Shown here: positions 1 to 8,696 of the stretch, in pieces
How positions within the stretch are numbered: the stretch's first letter is position 1
Layout: each line of letters opens with the position of its first letter
Assembly (NCBI RefSeq): GCF_000330505.1
Contig: NW_004440449.1
Span: 144,398 to 164,994 of the forward strand
Reading direction: 5' to 3'
DNA length: 20,597 nt
DNA from: Entamoeba invadens IP1
Lineage: Eukaryota; Evosea; Mastigamoebida; Endamoebidae
Translations under genes and position numbers: made by a program
Notes under the pieces: generated by a model
What the model was told of the DNA's origin: nothing
The model's input: only the letters and a program-made list of their open reading frames with translations
Database searches by the model: none

Positions 1-2570
1 AATTTGTGACATGTTTGTCGCACACCAAAATGTGCCAAATTCACAGTAAAATTTAAATTGATTTGTTTCAATGTGTGACAATTTTCGAATGAGTAATTAA
101 GAATCATACATTTATTATTTATACTTTGTAAATTGTTATCTTCCAAATTGTAACAATTTTTAAATGCTTTGTTTCCTATTTTTGTCACACTCATTGGGAT
201 ATTTATGTGTTTTAAAGAAAAACAATTTTCGAAACAAAAGTTTTCTATAACTTGAAGTTTATCTGAGAGTGTTATTTTCGTGACAAAATAACAATTTCCA
301 AAAACTCCTTCGAAAAATTTGGATGGGATGCAATCAACGCAACTTAAATCTATATAATCGAAATTGTTATTTGAATATGTATTGTTCATAAAATTTGCAA
401 ATTTAGTAAATTTGACTGAATGTATTCGATTCAGAAGAATATTTCCTTTGTTTTTTGAATCACTTTTGGATTCTTTATAAATATCAAAGATTTGTATTGG
501 ACTTTTTAAGTATCTTTTAATGTACATATCACCATACTTCTTTTTGTCGTTGTATGTAAAAATTACATTTTTAAAATCATAATTTCCAAGTGTTTTCATT
601 CTGATAAAAAAGCCGTATGAGACTGGAATATCATTTATTATTTCCTTAGAACTACATATCTTTGTAACACTATTGGAATCAAGAGGATAACTTTCATCAC
701 ACACAATTTTGTCACTTAATATTTGAAGTTCTTTTAATTTGGTATTGTCATTTAAACATTCAAAATTAAAAACTGTAACTGTCTTTGGTATTACTATTCG
801 TTCTCCAGTTATTTCAAAATTTCTGACCGCATGCGAACTATTCAAACGATTTGGACTTATTTCCTTGGAATTAACACAAGTGATTTCGTCTTTTAATTGA
901 TTAGTTCCATCAGAAAAAGTGATTTTTTGTAGGGAGTCACACTCATTGTAAAAGTTTTGTTCCATTTTAGTATCTTTACATCGAAATTTAATTTCTGTTA
1001 AAAAGTAACAACAGTTAAATGCGTCCTGTTCCACTTTTAAAACAGTTTCAGGAACAACAAAAATTTTCAAGTTTTCACAAAATGCATTAACCACAAAATT
1101 TTTACAAAGAACTGTTTGGCATTTTGGAAGTATTGGGGTTTCAACTGAATTGACGAGACTACATGTTCGACTCTCTAAAAAGAGGTTCTCTGGTATTCTT
1201 AATTCCGACATGAAAAACTCAGTACTTTGCTTGGTGACATCTAATCTAACTAGTGTTGATGGCAAATACGATATTTCATAATTCTTTCCACTAACGTTTT
1301 TAAACATCAACTTTGTCATATTGTCATCCATAACTTCTAACTTGTTGAGATCAAAATAGCCTTCGGTAATCAAAACACCATTTATTTGTCCTTTCATTTT
1401 TTTCAACTTCATCAATATGTTTTTTTCATTTTCAGAAATACTTAAACCATTTTCATGTAAATTTTCAATTGGAATTTCAAGCTTTTTTAAAGACGTGCAA
1501 TTTTCAAAATGCGAATTTCCTTCAAATTTAACTGTTTTTGGAAAAACCAATGTTTGAATATTAATGCATTGGTCGAATGCAGAATTTCCTATGTAAACAA
1601 CAGTTTTCGGCAGTTCAGACTTTTCAAGAGAAGAACACCCCCAAAACGCACATTCCCCAATGAAACTCAAATTATCGGAATAAATGACATTTTTAAGACT
1701 TTTACATTCTTTAAAAGCATCTCTCTTGATACCCAATACATCTTTCATTTGAACAATTTGAAGATGTTCAGCCTTTTCACAAAGTTTTTCTTCAACATAT
1801 TTGACTTCGCAAAAATCAATTCTTGTGAGAAGTGACAAACTCAGTGCAGCTCTGCCTACATCTCTGTTCATATTAACAGTAAAGTTGACAATTCCACAAC
1901 CTTCAAAGCACTTTTCTCCGGTACTGAACTGATTTGGAAATTGAATTTTTGTAAGTAAAGAACACCCTTCAAAAAGTCTGGACGGAAGCTTGGTGAGGTA
2001 TTTCGGGAGTGTTGCTTGTTCAAGTTTTTTACATGCAGCAAATGCATTACTTTCTATGCAAGTGACTGAATCTGGAATACAAAGCTTTTTGATGTCACAC
2101 CTCCAGAATGCTGAACACCCAATTTCTTTCACCGAATCCGGAATTTCAATTCGTGTGAATTTGGTGTTTAAAAAACAGAACTGCCCGATCAAAACGACGC
2201 CTTGCGGTATATTAAAAGTCCCAATTGAGTCTTTGAAAGTGTTTTTAGAAAAGTCATCTTTGTTGTAACAAACATAAGGACATATGTTACCTTTTGTTTT
2301 TTCATTTAAATAACACGAATATGAAATTGGATATTCATACAAATAATGGTCGACACCTGTAAGTTTGTGTGAATGTTCAGAAAATAGGCGTTGAGTTTTA
2401 AGGTGTTGGAATAAAAGTCGCGATTTGTCTGATATTTCGATTGGGTTAATACTAATAGCATCAAGAAGAGTTTTACATTTTTTGGAAATTAGAACAACGC
2501 ATAAAATATCTTCTGGCGCTTCTAAGTATTGCATAACTATTTTTAAAGTTGATATGTCTAATTGACTCAT
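1..2570 (-). CDS. BspA-like leucine-rich-repeat protein (partial, runs off left edge)
   Basis: Reverse-strand reading from the ATG at 2568-2570 stays open for about 856 codons to the window edge, so the start is present and the 3' end is missing. An in-frame TGA lies 4-6 bases upstream of the ATG, which fixes the start. The N-terminus (MSQLDISTLKIVMQYLE..., residues 1-45) has the short F-box-like pattern of Entamoeba LRR proteins, including SKKCK and INP. From about residue 115 there are LRR_5 units of about 23 residues with the pattern IxIPxxVxxIgxxAFxxC, for example IEIPDSVKEIGCSAFWRC. They are clear to about residue 380, degenerate in the middle, and clear again at the end of the visible part. 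There is no signal peptide or membrane helix. The family (LRR_5, related to Treponema BspA) mediates protein-protein contacts and some Entamoeba members are surface-exposed. The ligand here is unknown. Family assignment is firm; the function is not. Confidence 0.9.
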   Translation of the reverse strand, partial: MSQLDISTLKIVMQYLEAPEDILCVVLISKKCKTLLDAISINPIEISDKSRLLFQHLKTQRLFSEHSHKLTGVDHYLYEYPISYSCYLNEKTKGNICPYVCYNKDDFSKNTFKDSIGTFNIPQGVVLIGQFCFLNTKFTRIEIPDSVKEIGCSAFWRCDIKKLCIPDSVTCIESNAFAACKKLEQATLPKYLTKLPSRLFEGCSLLTKIQFPNQFSTGEKCFEGCGIVNFTVNMNRDVGRAALSLSLLTRIDFCEVKYVEEKLCEKAEHLQIVQMKDVLGIKRDAFKECKSLKNVIYSDNLSFIGECAFWGCSSLEKSELPKTVVYIGNSAFDQCINIQTLVFPKTVKFEGNSHFENCTSLKKLEIPIENLHENGLSISENEKNILMKLKKMKGQINGVLITEGYFDLNKLEVMDDNMTKLMFKNVSGKNYEISYLPSTLVRLDVTKQSTEFFMSELRIPENLFLESRTCSLVNSVETPILPKCQTVLCKNFVVNAFCENLKIFVVPETVLKVEQDAFNCCYFLTEIKFRCKDTKMEQNFYNECDSLQKITFSDGTNQLKDEITCVNSKEISPNRLNSSHAVRNFEITGERIVIPKTVTVFNFECLNDNTKLKELQILSDKIVCDESYPLDSNSVTKICSSKEIINDIPVSYGFFIRMKTLGNYDFKNVIFTYNDKKKYGDMYIKRYLKSPIQIFDIYKESKSDSKNKGNILLNRIHSVKFTKFANFMNNTYSNNNFDYIDLSCVDCIPSKFFEGVFGNCYFVTKITLSDKLQVIENFCFENCFSLKHINIPMSVTKIGNKAFKNCYNLEDNNLQSINNKCMILNYSFENCHTLKQINLNFTVNLAHFGVRQTCHK

Positions 2571-3573
2571 TAATCAATTATTTTTAAGTTTATTTGAATT
2601 GTTTTTATTTTTTATAGTTTGTTAAAATTAACCAAAAATAAACAATATTGTTTTAAAAATTCAAATTAAATGTTTTTGTTTCAAAAACACAAAAAATTAT
2701 AAATATTATAGCAAATAATAGTTATTATTATTAATGTTTAGTTTATAATTTTGTAATAATTTACTGTTTTATAAACTTTTTGAAATAAAACTGGTATAAT
2801 TGACAAGTAAACTAAACATATTAATGTTAGTTAATTAGATAGTCCGTTGGCTAATTGAACCATAATTAGTTCACTTACTATATTTTATTATAATTAGCAA
2901 ACTTAATTATAATGAATATATGGATATATTATAATTAAAGCCCATTTGAAAACGTTATTTATTCCATCAACCTTTTTTATAGACAAAAAGTGTTATAATT
3001 TTAGTTATAAGAATTTTGTTTTTTAAATAGTTGTTTTTTCAATCAAAACATCGAATCGAAGTTTTGTAGTTGAGTAAAAGTCACTTTCATGAGATGTTTT
3101 TAAAAGAGAGGACGTCAGTTTGCTTTACAATAAAGTGTATTAAAAATATTGAAAAGTATTTGTGCCTAATATAATACAAAAAATGATTTTATTAAACTCA
3201 ATTTGTAAGCAACATTTATAAATTTTTTTGTTTAAAAATAGTACCAAAACAACTATACTATTCACTTTAAGAGTTTTTAATGATTGGTCAAACAATCTCA
3301 AACATATTTATGTTGTTAGTTGTGTTATTGTTTAAATAATTTAGAAAAAAAATTATTTGTTTTATTTATAATATTTTTTGACTTGTGTTTTTAAACTGAC
3401 TTTTGTATTTTTTGACTAATAACTTAAATAATGATCAATCATAAAAGTTCTTGACCGTTATTCGATGATGATCGTTTCGAAGTATTTTAAAACACTAGGC
3501 GACTTTATACATATAATACAAGTGTAAAAAAAATTCGAAAAAATTCTTGAAATGTTTCATTATGATTGGGTGC
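2571..3573. other. A+T-rich spacer, no gene seen
   Basis: No frame gives a convincing protein and I see no RNA gene. The sequence is dominated by short A and T runs. It contains the upstream region of the minus-strand LRR gene at its left end and the outer flank of the Mutator-like element at its right end. Confidence 0.6.
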
Positions 3574-3859
3574 CCGAATAATGTTGAATTAAATAATCTG
3601 CACTCGAATAATGATGTATTGAATGTGTTTCAACAATAGTTCAAAAGCAAATCAACGAAAAATCAATTCAATTATTTTCATACAATGTTTTATTTTTAGT
3701 TTTTAAAACTTTATAAAATCACTCTAAATTGGTATAAAAAGAAAAGTACAGTAAGTTCCCTTCATAAATTATTAATAACACATTCGAAACAATAAAACTT
3801 TTATTGAAAGATCAAAATGGTGTTATTTTTGTATTTATCAACAAATGATAAACCAAATA
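3574..3859 (+). repeat. Left terminal inverted repeat of the MULE (286 bp)
   Basis: Starts CCGAATAATGTTGAATT and ends CCAAATA. It is the exact reverse complement of 6536-6821 by direct reading. Near its inner end it carries a small hairpin, TTTATCA-ACAAA-TGATAAA (7-bp stem, 5-nt loop). This could serve in transposase recognition, but that is only a guess. Confidence 0.93.
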
Positions 3860-4094
3860 TATATAAAATATTATAAATAAATTTTACATTTGATTTGTAT
3901 CATATTTAAATAAACGTTTATTTAATTTACTTTTAATAACAAATACACAATTATCGAATTAGATATAAATACACATGTTTTATTAATAAAAATTTAACTA
4001 CAATCAAACACATTTCAAGTATTTTGTTTTACAATTGCAATATAAATATTTTATTATACTTTTTAAATTCCATAAATTCGGAAACTATATTCAA
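3860..4094. other. MULE internal spacer, left
   Basis: A+T-rich filler between the left inverted repeat and the transposase reading. No motif recognised beyond simple A/T runs; it may hold the transposase promoter. Confidence 0.5.
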
Positions 4095-5751
4095 ATGGAA
4101 GAACTTACTCAAACACCAAGCAGAAAAAGATCAAAAGATGGAACGAAGGATATGCTTCCGACTGTTAATGGGTACACATTTATACCCTAAGACCGTTCAA
4201 GAAAAATTTACAAGTGTCCAAAATGCAAAGTGAATATAGAAATATTAAAAACGGAAAATGAAGGTGAAAAACTAAAGTTTATTCAATATAAATATATTAA
4301 TGAATATTACAAAACTCACCCACACTTGCCTACTGAAAGAGTTGATAACAAATAAATTAAACAATTAGTCAAACAAGGAACCAATGTTTTAATTTCTGCT
4401 ACTGCCATTTTAGAACAATATCAAACTTTTAACACAAAAGACACCAGAAGAAAAACTACTTTAAGAAGAACTATTAATAAACTTAAAGTTAAATGATCGA
4501 TGAAACTATACAAGAGCTGCTTAACAGTGATAAGTATTATATAAGAGACGAAGATAATGTATTCTTAATGATATCAAGAGAAAAAATAGATATTTTGAAA
4601 AACAAAACTATTGCTTACTTATGCATGGACGGTAACTTTGGGTCATGTCCATATGATTACGAACAATTGTACACAATACATTGTATTTTAACAAATGGTC
4701 AATGTTTCACCCTTGTACACAGTTTGAAGGTTCATCGCAGAGAAATCGATTATGTGTTGCTATTTGACATAATCAATGAGTTTTTTGTTGAATGTTGTGG
4801 TTGTCGACTTTTCCATAAAGATGTCAGTGTTATGGTTGATTTTGAAACCGCTGCAATTAACAGTCCCAGCAAATATGAATGTATAATTCACGGTTGTTAC
4901 TTTCATTACACCCAGTGTATCTGGAGAAAAGTAAACAATGTTGGTTTGTCGAGTTTGTATCATACTAATAATCAAGTTTGGAATATGGTTTCCAAACTAA
5001 AAATGTTGGCATTTTACAAGCCAAGTGAAATTGAACAATGTTATGAAAGTATAGTTGAATACAAAAATTCTATGGTTTTTGATGTGCAAACAAAAGACAA
5101 AGTTGATGATTTGGGTGTTTATTTTAGGAACAACTGGATATTAAAATGGCAAATTAACTTAAGGTGCAAATTTAATCAAACTATAAGAACCGACAATTTA
5201 AGCGAATCTTATCATTCAGCGTTGGTTAAAAGACTCAACTGTAAAAAACCAACTTTCATTTACCTTCTTATCAATTTAATGAAATACGAAAACAGTTAAA
5301 TAATTAAATCAAAACAGATTGATAAAGGAAACAATCATTATTATAAAAGACCGACAAAAGTTTTTAATTTGACATTAAATTATTATAGTGGAAATGGGTA
5401 TATTGAAAACTTCGAACAGAACATGGTTGAAACAATTGACTTTTTGGGGTGGAACAAATTATATGAAACGAGAAAGGAAATTGACAACTTTGAATTAAAA
5501 GATGAGAAAAAAATATTATACAGAAAGTTGATGAACAATTCATTGGAGAAATACGTGATTTTAATTGTTTAAATAAAGTACTGAATAACGTGAAAGTTGT
5601 GGATAGTTCGAAAAATAGCACAGCAGTTATTTTGAATAAAAGTGTTGATAAATTGGTCAATAAAATAACAAAAGAAAATGTACATGTTATTTCAAAACAT
5701 AGAACAATGATTGTTGACAAACAACCAATTATGCTAAACCATGTGTTATAG
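4095..5751 (+). pseudogene. Decayed MULE transposase: zinc-finger N-terminus, catalytic core and C-terminus in several frames
   Basis: The reading begins at the ATG at 4095-4097. Its first part (4095-4496) carries NGYTFIP, then IYKCPKCK, then THPHLP. This Cys-Cys...His-x-His layout resembles the FLYWCH/WRKY-type zinc finger often found at the N-terminus of MULE transposases. This part has in-frame TAA stops at 4188-4190 and 4353-4355 and ends in TGA at 4494-4496. The catalytic core continues in another frame (4493-5299). After the TAA at 5297-5299 the same frame carries on (LGWNKLYETRKEIDNFELKD...) to 5572, and a last part continues in a third frame to the TAG at 5749-5751. At least three in-frame stops and two frame changes make this a pseudogene unless the assembly is poor. 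No Entamoeba-type GTTTGT...TAG intron removes the breaks. Confidence 0.8.
4493..5299 (+). CDS. MULE transposase catalytic core (surviving open segment of the broken gene)
   Basis: 268-codon open segment with the motifs of the MULE transposase domain, an RNase H-like DDE fold that cuts and rejoins DNA at the inverted repeats. The likely acidic residues are D46 in LCMDGNFGSCP, D116 in VMVDFETAAINSP, and E238 in RTDNLSESYH. The family's Cys/His segment is present as IHGCYFHYTQCIWRKV (about 132-147). The usual downstream R-x-N-N-x-x-E-x-x-H signature is recognisable as RTDNLSESYH (232-241). All three catalytic positions look intact, but the N-terminal DNA-binding part lies in another frame upstream and the C-terminus lies after a stop. 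The fragment is therefore probably not functional alone. The ATG at 4493 may simply be an internal Met. Assignment to MULE is confident; expression is doubtful. Confidence 0.75.
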   Translation: MIDETIQELLNSDKYYIRDEDNVFLMISREKIDILKNKTIAYLCMDGNFGSCPYDYEQLYTIHCILTNGQCFTLVHSLKVHRREIDYVLLFDIINEFFVECCGCRLFHKDVSVMVDFETAAINSPSKYECIIHGCYFHYTQCIWRKVNNVGLSSLYHTNNQVWNMVSKLKMLAFYKPSEIEQCYESIVEYKNSMVFDVQTKDKVDDLGVYFRNNWILKWQINLRCKFNQTIRTDNLSESYHSALVKRLNCKKPTFIYLLINLMKYENS

Positions 5752-6313
5752 TTAAGGAAAAACCACGTATATACCACCTTCAAAAAGACACATACTTAGT
5801 GATGGAAAAAAAAGAAAAAAGATTTTAAAAGAAAGAAATAATTAAAAGAAGTAATTAAATATTTATTAGATTATTAAAACACAATAATATTTGTAAAATC
5901 TCATTTTATAATTAATAAATTTCTCAAAATAATAAGATAAACTTAAAAACATCACACGCTTTTCAACTGTTAGATTATTATTAATAGCCAATTTATTAAA
6001 ATCCAATAAATTTTATTTTATTTAAATTATTTATTATTTACCATATTTGTATCTATGTAAAAATAAATACCAAAAATTAATACAACTTGTTAAAAAAGTA
6101 CCTTTTATCTTGTTTTTTTACCATATAATCATAAGTATAAATTAAATTTAACTTTTAAGTTGTATATATTTTATTTTTATCATAAATAATACCATTAAGT
6201 TTCCTACAAATATTTTATTTATTTAAGATTGTTATAAAGTATTGTTTTTTAACAATTTTAATGATATGAAATACAGTTTCATGAGTAATGAGCAAATTAT
6301 TGTTAAACTAATA
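5752..6313. other. MULE internal spacer, right
   Basis: Very A+T-rich filler downstream of the transposase relic. No open frame or RNA gene recognised. Confidence 0.5.
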
Positions 6314-6535
6314 AGAGTTTGTTGTAAAACGTTGTCCCAATTGCCAAAGTTGGTTTTTTTTATCAATTTATACGCAAATATTTGTTTAAAATCACGGGAA
6401 TTGGGTAAATAATGAAAAAATTGGGAAAATTTTGGAAAAAACTGAAACGACGATTTTTTTATATTTTTAACATGAACCCGATATTTTCCAATTTTTATTG
6501 ACCAAAAATACTAGGACAACGTTTTCGACTAACTC
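6314..6535. mobile_element. Possible nested MITE (222 bp) with 23-24 bp inverted ends
   Basis: Left end AGAGTTTGTTGTAAAACG... and the reverse complement of the right end GAGTTAGTCGAAAACG... both run into GTTGTCC; AAAACGTTGTCC is a perfect 12-bp inverted match. The segment is flanked by TA on both sides (6312-6313 and 6536-6537). A TA target duplication is typical of Tc1/mariner-type insertions. It lies exactly at the inner edge of the right MULE repeat and has no coding capacity. A short non-autonomous Tc1/mariner-derived element fits, but inverted matches also arise easily in A+T-rich DNA. Confidence 0.4.
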
Positions 6536-6821
6536 TATTTGGTTTATCATTTGTTGATAAATACAAAAATAACACCATTTTGATCTTTCAATAAAAGTTT
6601 TATTGTTTCGAATGTGTTATTAATAATTTATGAAGGGAACTTACTGTACTTTTCTTTTTATACCAATTTAGAGTGATTTTATAAAGTTTTAAAAACTAAA
6701 AATAAAACATTGTATGAAAATAATTGAATTGATTTTTCGTTGATTTGCTTTTGAACTATTGTTGAAACACATTCAATACATCATTATTCGAGTGCAGATT
6801 ATTTAATTCAACATTATTCGG
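6536..6821 (-). repeat. Right terminal inverted repeat of the MULE (286 bp)
   Basis: Exact reverse complement of 3574-3859. Outside 6821 the sequence no longer matches the left flank. Its inner end (TATTTGG) directly abuts a smaller inverted-repeat insertion (6314-6535). Confidence 0.93.
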
Positions 6822-6862
6822 CCCGTCCACCACTTAAAACTAACATTTAATTTGTTAAAATC

Positions 6863-7215
6863 TTAATAAATGATCATTTCAAGTTCTTTTACTATTTCTT
6901 CAATTGTACTTCTGTTTTCCATTTTACAATCCCAACAATGTGTGATAAGTTTGTATTGCTCGTTGTTGATCGTTTATGGTTTTTTAAGACGATTACCACC
7001 CATGACAAATTCCGCTATTTTCCAAGGAAATTTGAATTCGTGTTTCGGATACGGTTCGCTCCATCCAAAAACTTCGTACATGGAAATCCCAAAAGAATAC
7101 ACGTCAGCAGATTTTTTATACTTCTGTTGTTTCAAAATCTCGGGAGCCATGTATACTGGTGTTCCAATTCCTTTTGTAAATGTCATGTTTGTTGATAATA
7201 AATTAACATTCCGAC
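6863..7215 (-). pseudogene. Truncated second kinase gene: C-terminal part only, with an internal stop
   Basis: Reverse strand reads RNVNLLSTNMTFTKGIGTP, then MAPEILKQQKYKKSADVYSFG, then PWKIAEFVMGGNRLKKP. This is nearly the same as the activation segment and lobe of the adjacent kinase (7203-8696) but in a different frame. A TAA at 6974-6976 interrupts it. In the same frame after the stop it continues NNEQYKLITHCWDCKMENRS and IEEIVKELEMIIY to a TAA at 6863-6865. That stretch is the normal last kinase subdomain (C-W...R...EIV..L) which the upstream gene lacks. Everything N-terminal of the activation loop is missing. It begins where the larger kinase ends, with the two readings overlapping by about a dozen bases. 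It is best explained as the remnant of a tandem paralogue fused by deletion or unequal crossing-over. Confidence 0.85.
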
Positions 7216-8696
7216 CAACAGTCAGATATTATATCATATTGTTCATTGCTCATCATTTCAAGTTTTTTAAGACGATTTCCAGCCATTACAAATTCTGCAA
7301 TTTTCCATGGATATTTAAATTGATCTTTTGAGTACGGCTCTTTCCATGAAATGACTTCAAACATAGTGATTCCAAATGAATACACGTCAGCAGATTTTTT
7401 ATACTTTTGTTGTTTAAGAATTTCAGGAGCCATGTATGTTGGTGTACCGATACCCTTAGTGAATGTCATGTTGGTTTGAAGCATATTTACATTTCGACTC
7501 GACCCAAAATCAGTCAATTTAGCATTAACCTTTTCGTATAGGTCAAGTGACAATATCAAAAAGTTGTCTGGTTTAATGTCTCGGTGTAATATTCCATTCT
7601 CATGTAAATATAAAATACCTTTAGCTGCATCTATCATTATCTTCACTCGAAGTTTTAAATCAACTTCATCACATGTTTTATGTTTCATCAAGTCTTGACA
7701 ACTCCCAAATTGTGCCAATTCGGTGACCATACACACTTTACTTGCTATAAACACTGCGCCATAAAAGTGGATGATATATTCACTTCGAAATTTATCAAGC
7801 ATCGAAACTTCTTTTTCAAATTCATCAAGTCCGCTTTCATTGCTATCTAGTTGTTTCATCTTTTTAATGGCAACTACATTTCCTCTGTATTTTCCTTTGT
7901 ATACAATTCCAAAAGAGCCTTCACCAAGCTTTTTATCTTCTTCAAGTTCTCGATAATTTAATTTAGTTGTTTGTTCAGTCTCTATATTAACTCGAATTTT
8001 TTCGTTTTCTTGAACACCAGTTGTAATATCAAGTGCAGTAATTATGATGTTTTCCTTGGTAGAACAAGTACACAGCGGCTTTATGAATATTTCAAATTCG
8101 CAAGCATATCCGGGCTTGAGAGATAAAAGTGAAGGTACTGTTCGTATTTCATAAAAATCGCACCCTTCCATCACACTAAACTGTACCTTTTTCGTGTGTT
8201 TTGAAGCATTACCGATGCAAATCAAATCCCTTGTTTCTACATCCACTTTGAGTGGATCATTGTTGTCGAGATCAAAGTTCAGTTGTGTTTTATTGGTAAC
8301 AATGTTATCACTCAATTGAAGCATTTCAATGTTAGACCGACTCATCTTGAAGTTGCATATATTTTGCTCTTTTTTCTTTTGTTTTTGATTTTGAAATAAT
8401 ACAATAATAATTGTTATAATAATAAAAACAACTATTATTAAGACAAAAACCACAGATATAGGAATACCAATGACCTCTCCATAATTAACAACTTCTTTAC
8501 AAAAATCACCCATATCACTTGGTTTGTGTTTTCCTTCACATTTTGTGCATTTTGAGTTGTTAGCAGATTTACAATATTTGACCTGATTGTAATTAACACA
8601 CTTTGAATCAACAAGAACATAGTTTGATGTACAACTGTTGCATTTTTCTTTATTTTCACACAAAACATAATTATTTGAACATTCTTTACATAAATA
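7203..8696 (-). CDS. TMK segment 4: transmembrane helix, beta-sandwich-like region and protein kinase domain
   Basis: Residue numbers start at 8663. After the last Cys modules (1-55) comes a hydrophobic helix (about 66-90, IGIPISVVFVLIIVV...) followed by a basic stop-transfer (QNQKQKKK). Residues about 128-228 look like an MSP/Ig-like beta-sandwich. The kinase domain (about 238-486) has P-loop GEGSFG (247-252), catalytic Lys K267 in VAIKK, likely alpha-C Glu E285, HRDIKPDN (360-367), DFG (386-388), MAPE (411-414) and DVYSFG (426-431). All catalytic residues are present, so an intact receptor would phosphorylate cytosolic targets. The usual C-terminal subdomain (C-W-x-x-x-P-x-x-R) is cut to DCWSEC and a TAA at 7203-7205. 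That is the point where the second kinase fragment begins. No ATG precedes the ectodomain residues; the first internal Met after the helix is M107. The kinase is most like TKL/dual-type receptor kinases of Entamoeba. Confidence 0.85.
   Translation of the reverse strand, partial: YLCKECSNNYVLCENKEKCNSCTSNYVLVDSKCVNYNQVKYCKSANNSKCTKCEGKHKPSDMGDFCKEVVNYGEVIGIPISVVFVLIIVVFIIITIIIVLFQNQKQKKKEQNICNFKMSRSNIEMLQLSDNIVTNKTQLNFDLDNNDPLKVDVETRDLICIGNASKHTKKVQFSVMEGCDFYEIRTVPSLLSLKPGYACEFEIFIKPLCTCSTKENIIITALDITTGVQENEKIRVNIETEQTTKLNYRELEEDKKLGEGSFGIVYKGKYRGNVVAIKKMKQLDSNESGLDEFEKEVSMLDKFRSEYIIHFYGAVFIASKVCMVTELAQFGSCQDLMKHKTCDEVDLKLRVKIMIDAAKGILYLHENGILHRDIKPDNFLILSLDLYEKVNAKLTDFGSSRNVNMLQTNMTFTKGIGTPTYMAPEILKQQKYKKSADVYSFGITMFEVISWKEPYSKDQFKYPWKIAEFVMAGNRLKKLEMMSNEQYDIISDCWSEC

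Larger units (their letters stand above)
3574..6821. mobile_element. Mutator-like DNA transposon (MULE) with long perfect terminal inverted repeats
   Basis: The element is bounded by two inverted copies of a 286-bp sequence beginning CCGAATAATG. Comparing the left copy with the reverse complement of the right copy block by block, I found no mismatch. Between them lies a decayed transposase with MULE-type motifs (4095-5751) and A+T-rich filler. The element sits 41 bp beyond the stop of a kinase tail (6863-7215). Flanks beyond the repeats (ATTGGGTGC on the left, CCCGTCCAC on the right) do not match, so the 8-11 bp target-site duplication usual for Mutator insertions is not visible. Because the transposase is broken, any recent movement must have used enzyme supplied by another copy. 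Confidence 0.85.

Noticed and set aside
1509..2268. Two plus-strand frames (108 and 92 codons)
   Set aside because: Antisense to the long minus-strand LRR gene, whose reading is continuous and carries clear LRR_5 units.
2950..2963. AAACGTTATTTATT shared with 13883-13896
   Set aside because: A 14-bp match with weaker similarity for about 15 more bases; too short and A+T-rich to call a repeat family.
5364..5783. 139-codon minus-strand frame with hydrophobic, membrane-like sequence
   Set aside because: Antisense shadow of the transposase C-terminal relic; Phe/Ile/Leu-rich because the sense strand is Lys/Asn/Glu-rich.
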